Shown here: positions 6,056 through 11,582 of the stretch, piece after piece
Position numbering within the stretch: position 1 is the first letter of the stretch
Layout of the letters: every line of letters starts with the position of its first letter
NCBI GenBank assembly: GCA_017626275.1
Contig: JAGAJD010000215.1
Span: forward strand, 1-11,582
Source of the DNA: Lachnospira sp.
GTDB taxonomy: Bacteria > Bacillota > Clostridia > Lachnospirales > Lachnospiraceae
Direction of reading: 5' to 3'
DNA length: 11,582 bases
Made by a program: the position numbers and the translations under genes
Notes under the pieces: model-generated
Seen by the model: only the letters and a program-made list of their open reading frames with translations
Told to the model about the DNA's origin: nothing
The model's database searches: none

Positions 6056-6547
6056 TCAAGCCTCCTTTACATATTTTACAAATTCATATACCATATCGAA
6101 ATAAGTTTTTTCTTCACTTGTCTCTTTTATTTTCCATTCAGACATGTTATCAAGATTTGGAAAATATGTATCTGCATCGTACTCATAATCAACCCTTGTA
6201 ATATGGGCAGTGTCGCACAGTTCTAAAAACTGACTGTAAACACTCCCACCGCCGATAATATAAATATCCTCCGACGGATATTTTTTCAATTCGTCCAAAA
6301 GCTCCTCCATTGAATGAAACACCAATACATTTTTTGGCTTAAATGACATATTTTTTGTGAGAACAATATTAACCCTGCCTGAAAGCGCTGCCGCTCCCGG
6401 CAGGCTCTCAAACGTCTTTCGTCCCATTACTATTACCTTTCCCATTGTCTCTTCACGGAAAAGCTTCTTATCCTCCGGAATATTTACCAGCTCTCTTCCT
6501 GATTTGCCTATTGCCCAGTTATTATCTACTGCTGCTATTAAATTCAT
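6056..6547 (-). CDS. folA: Dihydrofolate reductase
   Basis: The 163-residue enzyme reduces dihydrofolate to tetrahydrofolate with NADPH, feeding thymidylate, purine and formyl-Met synthesis. The N-terminus MNLIAAVDNNWAIGKSG is the DHFR Met20-loop region. Asp26 in NIPEDKKLF corresponds to the catalytic acid. GRKTFESLP (42-50) and IYIIGGGSVY (95-104) are the NADPH-binding motifs. The Trp usually found before the NLP motif (E. coli Trp22) is replaced in GRELVNIP, which may alter folate or inhibitor contacts; I recall this as common in Lachnospiraceae. GGAGG lies six bases before the ATG. The gene starts 18 bases after the hflX TAG and is in the same frame with no other stop between, so UAG read-through would yield an HflX-DHFR fusion. 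Its TGA is two bases from the next gene's ATG. Confidence 0.96.
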   Translation of the reverse strand: MNLIAAVDNNWAIGKSGRELVNIPEDKKLFREETMGKVIVMGRKTFESLPGAAALSGRVNIVLTKNMSFKPKNVLVFHSMEELLDELKKYPSEDIYIIGGGSVYSQFLELCDTAHITRVDYEYDADTYFPNLDNMSEWKIKETSEEKTYFDMVYEFVKYVKEA

Positions 6548-6565
6548 CTCACGCCTCCATTTAAC

Positions 6566-7813
6566 CTAAAGCTTATGATATATCTCCTTTGGCACATAAG
6601 CCTCCACTTCAATACCATTTTCCGTATATTCTTCTTTTACAAGCTGACCGTACTGGCGTATTAGCTGTATTTTTCCTGCCTCTTCGTATCCAAAGGTTCT
6701 CTCCACATAAATGCGGCTCTCTCTTATTATCTGTTCGAGTATTTCCTCAAAGTCTTCAATTCCCGTTCCGTACAGCGCAGAAATCTTTGCCGTGTAGTCC
6801 GCCTTAAAATCGCGAAGCACAGTCTCTTCATTCTCAACCCTGTCACATTTATTAAACAATGTAACTATCGGCTTATCGCCAACTCCCAGCTCTTTTAAGG
6901 TATTATATACAACCTCCATCTTAACATCCCTGTCAGGTGATGAGGAATCCGCAACATGAATTATTATATCCGCATACTTAGCTTCCTCCAAAGTACTCTT
7001 AAAAGCTTCTATCAGGTGGTGCGGCAGCTTTCTTATAAATCCTACAGTGTCGGTCACAAGCACCTTTTCACCGTTTGGAAGCGTAAGCGACCGTGTTGTG
7101 GGATCAAGCGTTGCGAAAAGCTTATCCTCCGAGAGAATACCCGCATTTGTAAGAGTGTTTAACAGAGTTGATTTTCCTGCATTTGTATAACCAACAATGG
7201 CTGCGACCGGAACTGACGTTTTACTGCGGTTCTGTCTCGCCACATCTCTGTGTGATTTAATCTCCTCCAGTTCCTTTGACAGTCTGCTTATTCTGTCACG
7301 GATAATTCTTCTGTCTGTCTCTATCTTTTTCTCTCCGGGTCCTCTTGTACCAATACCGCCTCCAAGCCTTGAAAGCGTCGTTCCAAGCCCGGCAAGTCTT
7401 GTAGAACGGTATTTTAACTGTGCCATCTCTACCTGAATCTTTCCCTCACTTGTGGTTGCCCTTGCCGCAAAAATGTCAAGAATCACCATGGTTCTGTCCA
7501 TAACCTTAGTATCCAGAGCGTCCTCAAGATTCTTAAGCTGAGCCGGTGAAAGCTCATCATCACAGATAATTCCCGTTGCATCAAGCTTTACGATTAATTC
7601 CTTTACTTCCTCTAATTTACCCTTTCCGATATATGTCGCCGGGTGATACTGCTCTCTTGCCTGAATCAGTTTTCCCACCGTCACTGCACCTGCTGTCGCC
7701 GCAAGCTCCTTTAACTCCTCAAGCGAACTTTCCACATCGTCATTATTATTAAGCTGTACTCCTACAAGCAGCACTCTCTCCGACATTTCCGCCGTATCAT
7801 ATCCCTGTGCCAT
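6566..7813 (-). CDS. hflX: GTPase HflX
   Basis: HflX is a ribosome-associated GTPase that splits stalled or stress-inactivated 70S ribosomes. The 415 residues show the N-terminal HflX domain (PATYIGKGKLEE 58-69, then DELSPAQLKNLE 86-97) and the glycine-rich segment SRLGGGIGTRGPGEKKIE (148-165) before a helical linker. The G domain follows: G1 GYTNAGKS 208-215, G2 region TLDPTTR, G3 DTVGF 255-259 and G4 NKCD 321-324. A short C-terminal domain ends in VPKEIYHKL. The length is typical of the family. AAGGAGG lies six bases before the ATG, and the first 17 bases overlap the end of ptsI in another frame, so translation is probably coupled. The stop is TAG, useful evidence that UAG terminates normally in this genome. 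Confidence 0.97.
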   Translation of the reverse strand: MAQGYDTAEMSERVLLVGVQLNNNDDVESSLEELKELAATAGAVTVGKLIQAREQYHPATYIGKGKLEEVKELIVKLDATGIICDDELSPAQLKNLEDALDTKVMDRTMVILDIFAARATTSEGKIQVEMAQLKYRSTRLAGLGTTLSRLGGGIGTRGPGEKKIETDRRIIRDRISRLSKELEEIKSHRDVARQNRSKTSVPVAAIVGYTNAGKSTLLNTLTNAGILSEDKLFATLDPTTRSLTLPNGEKVLVTDTVGFIRKLPHHLIEAFKSTLEEAKYADIIIHVADSSSPDRDVKMEVVYNTLKELGVGDKPIVTLFNKCDRVENEETVLRDFKADYTAKISALYGTGIEDFEEILEQIIRESRIYVERTFGYEEAGKIQLIRQYGQLVKEEYTENGIEVEAYVPKEIYHKL

Positions 7814-9539
7814 TTACTGCCTCCTTTTGCTCTAATACTGTTTGTAAATAATCCGATATTTCTCTTTCCGTATGCATACTCATAACGGCGTCCGTAACTT
7901 CAGCCGCCTCCTTAATTGTCCATGAAGCAATATTTTTTCTCGTCTCGAGAACCTTTGTGGCTGTCACGCTGAATTCATCAAGACCGAAGGTCAAAAGCAG
8001 CGGTATCATTGCAGGAGATGCTGCTGCCTCTCCGCACATTCCCACCTCTATATTTTTCTCCTTTGCACACTCTATTATTCTCTTTATTGCACGCAAAACA
8101 GACGGGTGAAGAGGCGAATACAGATATGCGACATTTTCATTTCCCCTGTCCACCGCAAGCATATATTGTGTCAAATCATTTGTTCCTATTGAAAAAAATG
8201 CCGCCTCCTGTGCAAGCATATCCGCTGTCATACATGCCGCAGGTGTTTCAATCATAACTCCAATCTGAATATCTTTGTCATATTTGATATTTTTGCTATC
8301 CAGCTCATTCATAATATTATGAAGAACAGTCTTTGCCGCCCTCAGTTCATTTACCCCTGTCACCAATGGCAGCATTATTCTTATATTTCCATATGCACTG
8401 GCTCTTAAAATTGCACGAAGCTGCGCTGTAAAAATGTCTATTCTCCCAAGGCAGAAACGGATTGCCCTGTACCCCAGAAACGGATTAGCCTCCTTGGCAA
8501 GTCCCATATAGGGAACATCTTTATCCCCGCCGATATCGAGCGTTCTTATGGTCAGCACCTTATCCTTACAGATTACCGCCGCCTTTTTATATGCCTCAAA
8601 TTGTTCCTCCTCTGTCGGCATTGATGTTCCATTCATAAAAAGAAATTCTGTCCTGAACAGTCCTACGCACTCTGCGCCTGCCTCCATAGCCTTAGCGGCT
8701 TCCCCCGCATTTCCTATGTTTGCAGCAAGACACACCCTTCTTCCGTCCCGTGTAACAGTTTCTTTATCAATATATTTTTTAAGTTCCTGTACCTGTTTCT
8801 GATAAATACTTCTTTTTTTCTTATAAATCTCTATTGTTTTTGGAATCGGATTAATGAAAATTTCTCCGTATTCTCCGTCAACAATTATAAAATCACCTGT
8901 CTTTATCTGTCCTAATGCACCTTTTATACTTAAGACTGCCGGTATTTCAAGCGCTCTTGCAAGAATCGCCGCATGCGAGGTTTCTCCTCCCTTTTCAGCT
9001 ACAATTCCCACGACATGACGTGTGTCCATAAGCGCAGTTACAGAAGGCTGCAATTCTCTTGCCACAATAACAGTATCCGCAGGAAGCTGTGTCAAATCAA
9101 TTTTTTCTTTTCCCATAAGAATCCCTGTCATTCTGGTTTTTAAATCTACAATATCAGTCACACGCTGGTTCATAACATCATTGTCTGAAGATGCGAAAAG
9201 TGTTATATAAAACTCACATGTTTGCTCCACGGCTGCCTCTGCGCATATCTTTTTTTCCTCAATAAGACGGTTGATTCCATTTTCCATCTCCATATCTTTA
9301 ACAAGATAAATCTGGTTTTGCAGTATCAGTGCTGTCTTATCATCTTTGCCCAGACGCTTCTTCAAATCCTCAATCATCTGTTCAATTTCGCATATAAACT
9401 GGTGTTTTGCCTCCTGATACCGCTCTTTTTCTGCTGCTATATCTGTAATCTGCTCTTCCTTTACTTCAAGCACTATACTGTCAACAATCAGCGCCCTGCC
9501 CATTCCAATCCCTTTTGATGTTCCAATTCCTCTTACCAT
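7797..9539 (-). CDS. ptsI: Phosphoenolpyruvate-protein phosphotransferase, PTS Enzyme I
   Basis: Enzyme I takes phosphate from PEP and passes it to HPr, starting sugar uptake by the phosphotransferase system; it is cytosolic. The 580-residue protein is standard length. The phospho-accepting His189 lies in GGETSHAAILARALEIPAV, preceded by the HPr-binding helical domain (about 25-145). The PEP-utilising barrel has TRDGRRVCLAANIG, GLFRTEFLFM, IMLPLVTGVNELRAAK, SIGTNDLTQYMLAVDRGN and the catalytic Cys502 in GMCGEAAASP. Numbering of His189 and Cys502 equals that of the E. coli enzyme as I recall it. GGAG lies before the ATG at 9537-9539. The gene begins 24 bases after the phosphodiesterase gene ends and overlaps hflX by 17 bases. 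No ptsH (HPr) gene is next to it here, so HPr must be encoded elsewhere. Confidence 0.97.
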   Translation of the reverse strand: MVRGIGTSKGIGMGRALIVDSIVLEVKEEQITDIAAEKERYQEAKHQFICEIEQMIEDLKKRLGKDDKTALILQNQIYLVKDMEMENGINRLIEEKKICAEAAVEQTCEFYITLFASSDNDVMNQRVTDIVDLKTRMTGILMGKEKIDLTQLPADTVIVARELQPSVTALMDTRHVVGIVAEKGGETSHAAILARALEIPAVLSIKGALGQIKTGDFIIVDGEYGEIFINPIPKTIEIYKKKRSIYQKQVQELKKYIDKETVTRDGRRVCLAANIGNAGEAAKAMEAGAECVGLFRTEFLFMNGTSMPTEEEQFEAYKKAAVICKDKVLTIRTLDIGGDKDVPYMGLAKEANPFLGYRAIRFCLGRIDIFTAQLRAILRASAYGNIRIMLPLVTGVNELRAAKTVLHNIMNELDSKNIKYDKDIQIGVMIETPAACMTADMLAQEAAFFSIGTNDLTQYMLAVDRGNENVAYLYSPLHPSVLRAIKRIIECAKEKNIEVGMCGEAAASPAMIPLLLTFGLDEFSVTATKVLETRKNIASWTIKEAAEVTDAVMSMHTEREISDYLQTVLEQKEAVNGTGI

Positions 9540-9563
9540 AACGCTTCTCCATTCCGCAGCCTT

Positions 9564-11372
9564 TTAACGGTTAAATACATATTTAATCATGTTAATTAAA
9601 GTTTCACTAGTATCTCTTGAATATACTGTCTCTCTCGCTAATACGGGATTATCCGTGATAATGTTATCCACGCCCTTGTTAGTAAGATTTTTGATAGAAT
9701 TTTCAGTATTCACTGTCCATGCGTATACCTGCTTTCCTGAATGATGAATCGCATCTACCGTTCTTTTAGAAAGGAATGAAGCGTTCATACTAAAGAAATC
9801 CACATCTTCCATATTGTAATAATCGCCGTATGCCACTGAAAGTATATAACCGGTCTGAATCTTCGGTTCATACTGTTTTACATATTTTAATGCATTATAG
9901 TCAAATGACGTAACAACACATTTGTCTGTTACATTATATTTTCTTACGATATCAATAACCTTTTCAGCAAGATTCCTGCTGTTTGCTGCGCTTTTAATCT
10001 CGATATTAAGCATAACACGCCCCTGAACAAGCTCCATAACTTCCTCTAATGTAGGGACAGTCTCCCCTGCATACTCCTCACTATAATACGAGCCGGCATC
10101 AAGCTGCTTTATTTCCTCTAATGTCATGCTGCTTACATTTCTGTCAACACCTGTCGTCCTTAAAGCACTGGTATCGTGCATTACAACAACCTCCCCGTCT
10201 GATGTAAGCTGAACATCTAACTCAATATAATCCGCTAAATCCTCCATAGCTTTCCGGAAAGCTGCCAGTGTATTTTCCGGTGCTTCAAGTGAAGCTCCTC
10301 TGTGTGCAGTAATCTTTGTCTCATGAAAAATAGCTATACGGTCAAACGGATTTTTGTGAAATGAGGTAACAAGATATATTCCGTTTAAAACAAGGGAAAT
10401 TATTAAAACAGAAAAATAAATAACCCTGTTCACCTTAAAATATCTGTCATGAATATATATTACACTGAAATCAATCGTCTCGTCATCTCCGTATTTATAG
10501 TACATTCTGGAAATTACAGCATAAGAGAGCGGAATTGCAACATAAACAAGCAATATTTTAGTTCCCGTCTGTACATATTTTAACACTGACAGGTACACCG
10601 CGCTTCCTATATATGCCATATCAAGCAGCTTCACACCAACTATGAGAATAACTGAAATAAGTACATAAAAAATTCCGATTATCGCCAAAATCGCCAGATT
10701 GTAAACAATAAGAGACAATACCGTACCCGCAAAATGCTTTTTTACCATTTTAGCACTCTTTTTATATGCACTTCTAAACGGAATTCCCTCTAATGTAAAT
10801 ATTGTAAAGGAATATACACCCGAAAATGCAAGCCCGTATATCACAATAACTGCTGCTGCAAGAATAACTTTTATTCCCGTACTGCCATAAACAATATATG
10901 TCTTAAACAGATTTACCGTTGTCTGGGAATATATCACATTTCCCCACACAGTAATGTTAATTGCAAGTATAAGTATAAAATAAAACATTGCCAGCGGAAT
11001 ATTTTTTATTTTGAGGAAATTCTTCATGCGTTTTAATGCCGTCAGCCCTGTTTCAATAATGGAAGCACGACACTCCTGACGCTTAAGCTCAAAACATGCG
11101 GCAAGAAAAGACATCTCATAAGTACAGTATGTCACAAAAACAATAATAAAAATAATTATTACGGCAATCACAACAGGATTTGTTACTGCCTGTAAAATAT
11201 ATTCATTAGTAAGATAACTGATTCCCGCAAAATTAAGCACTAAATCAAGCAGCAATACAGCCAGCGGAAAAATAACAGCCGTTGCTGCAAGCTTGTACGT
11301 CAGTTCAAATATAAGTATGTGCTTTCCACTGCTTTTTAACAGCCAGAAATCTTCCTTTGCCGTTTTAAACAT
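9564..11372 (-). CDS. Membrane-anchored glycerophosphodiester phosphodiesterase
   Basis: The enzyme is predicted to hydrolyse glycerophosphodiesters to glycerol-3-phosphate and an alcohol. Of 602 residues, about 1-345 form a membrane domain with some seven hydrophobic segments (near 26-48, 66-88, 126-146, 167-190, 217-247, 267-288 and 316-336), matching the family membrane domain that precedes GDPD in Firmicutes. Residues 354-585 are the catalytic barrel: His357-Arg358-Gly359 in ITAHRGAS, PENT at 365-368, metal-binding Glu384 and Asp386 in YIELDVQL, His399 in VVMHDT, Glu458 and Lys460 in LNIEIK, and TVNTENSIKNLTNKGVDNIITDNP at the end. Catalytic residues are all present. The catalytic part follows the last membrane segment, so by inference it may face outside and act on lipid or teichoic acid head groups. 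GGAG lies about nine bases before the ATG. It is the first gene of the ptsI-hflX-folA run. Confidence 0.93.
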   Translation of the reverse strand: MFKTAKEDFWLLKSSGKHILIFELTYKLAATAVIFPLAVLLLDLVLNFAGISYLTNEYILQAVTNPVVIAVIIIFIIVFVTYCTYEMSFLAACFELKRQECRASIIETGLTALKRMKNFLKIKNIPLAMFYFILILAINITVWGNVIYSQTTVNLFKTYIVYGSTGIKVILAAAVIVIYGLAFSGVYSFTIFTLEGIPFRSAYKKSAKMVKKHFAGTVLSLIVYNLAILAIIGIFYVLISVILIVGVKLLDMAYIGSAVYLSVLKYVQTGTKILLVYVAIPLSYAVISRMYYKYGDDETIDFSVIYIHDRYFKVNRVIYFSVLIISLVLNGIYLVTSFHKNPFDRIAIFHETKITAHRGASLEAPENTLAAFRKAMEDLADYIELDVQLTSDGEVVVMHDTSALRTTGVDRNVSSMTLEEIKQLDAGSYYSEEYAGETVPTLEEVMELVQGRVMLNIEIKSAANSRNLAEKVIDIVRKYNVTDKCVVTSFDYNALKYVKQYEPKIQTGYILSVAYGDYYNMEDVDFFSMNASFLSKRTVDAIHHSGKQVYAWTVNTENSIKNLTNKGVDNIITDNPVLARETVYSRDTSETLINMIKYVFNR

Positions 11373-11422
11373 ACCTCAAATCTCCATCTTTTCATACCCA
11401 TAATTAATCATACAAAACAACA
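11373..11422 (-). promoter_or_regulatory. Short gap expected to hold the phosphodiesterase operon promoter
   Basis: A terminator upstream (11408-11458) implies that the phosphodiesterase gene needs its own promoter here. The only candidates are poor: TATGAT within TGTATGATTAATTATGGG lacks a -35 box at the right distance. I can support the location but not the exact boxes. Confidence 0.25.
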
Positions 11423-11458
11423 AGAACGCACTTACCAAGCTTATGGTAACTGCGCTCT
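11408..11458 (-). terminator. Intrinsic terminator overlapping the end of the upstream gene
   Basis: On the minus strand AGAGCGCAGTTACC (11458-11445) pairs with GGTAAGTGCGTTCT (11436-11423): 14 positions with one G-G mismatch and one G-U pair around an eight-base loop, then a T-rich TTGTTGTTTTG. The left arm encodes the last codons of the gene at the right edge, and its TAA stop lies in the loop. It separates that gene from the phosphodiesterase operon. Confidence 0.8.
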
Positions 11459-11582
11459 TTTCCAAAAATGAAATGTAAAATCAGTCAGATATGCAACCGT
11501 CAGCACAGTTCCAAGCACGGACACTACTCTTAAATCAATAGCAAACACCAGTTTCTCCACAATTCCATTAAAAAATCCAAAG
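11441..11582 (-). CDS. C-terminal fragment of an integral membrane protein
   Basis: The frame is open from the right edge to TAA at 11441-11443, giving 46 residues. The fragment has an amphipathic start (FFNGIVEKL) and a hydrophobic segment (VVSVLGTVLTVAYLTDFTFHF), then a short basic tail WKRAQLP. It looks like the last membrane helix of a multi-pass protein. The pattern recalls the ends of Clostridia proteins annotated as putative ABC transporter permease (CmpB type), but this is too short to assign. Its end forms one arm of a terminator, which supports it being a real gene end. Confidence 0.6.
   Translation of the reverse strand, partial: FGFFNGIVEKLVFAIDLRVVSVLGTVLTVAYLTDFTFHFWKRAQLP

Noticed and set aside
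6054..6059. TTG start (6057-6059) for the unrecognised exported protein
   Set aside because: It is one base from the GGAGG, too close; ATG at 6051-6053 is seven bases away and fits.

Overview
The window reads like a low-GC, Gram-positive chromosome from the Clostridia, most likely a Lachnospiraceae-type gut or rumen anaerobe. The grounds are strong GGAGG ribosome-binding sites before nearly every gene, a sigma-A type promoter, the infC-rpmI-rplT order behind a transcription attenuator, a SpoIID-like/peptidoglycan-binding protein, and close resemblance (from memory) of the IF3, EI and HflX proteins to Lachnospiraceae homologues. No mobile element, tRNA, rRNA or CRISPR array was seen. Everything is on the minus strand except one amidase gene.

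Layout from left to right. (1) Positions 1-934: a partial lipoprotein with a trigger-factor-type FKBP domain, running off the left edge. (2) Positions 1048-2485: a complete translation operon read leftward. It has a good promoter, a leader of about 210 nt with a terminator hairpin and a competing upstream segment (L20-leader-like attenuator), then infC (IF3), rpmI (L35), rplT (L20) and an intrinsic terminator. (3) Positions 2512-4877: a divergent pair of cell-wall genes, a SpoIID-like/peptidoglycan-binding protein (minus) and an N-acetylmuramoyl-L-alanine amidase with a SPOR domain (plus). Neither has a signal peptide. (4) Positions 4876-11372: a tightly packed minus-strand operon, read from right to left: membrane glycerophosphodiester phosphodiesterase, ptsI (Enzyme I), hflX, folA and an unrecognised single-pass exported protein. 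It ends in a hairpin shared with the convergent amidase gene. (5) Positions 11408-11582: the last 46 codons of another membrane protein and its terminator.

The most striking observation is in infC. The gene appears to start at an AUU codon (2239-2241), the classic autoregulated IF3 start, and its frame is cut by a TAG codon at 2002-2004, exactly in the linker between the N- and C-domains. The frame then continues without shift through a well-conserved C-domain to TAA at 1735-1737. IF3 is normally essential, so this is a sequence error, a recent nonsense change, or a genuinely split or read-through IF3. UAG is also the ordinary stop of hflX in this window, which argues against wholesale UAG reassignment.

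The remaining genes are mostly housekeeping: ribosome biogenesis and translation initiation, wall remodelling, PTS phosphotransfer, ribosome-associated GTPase and folate metabolism.
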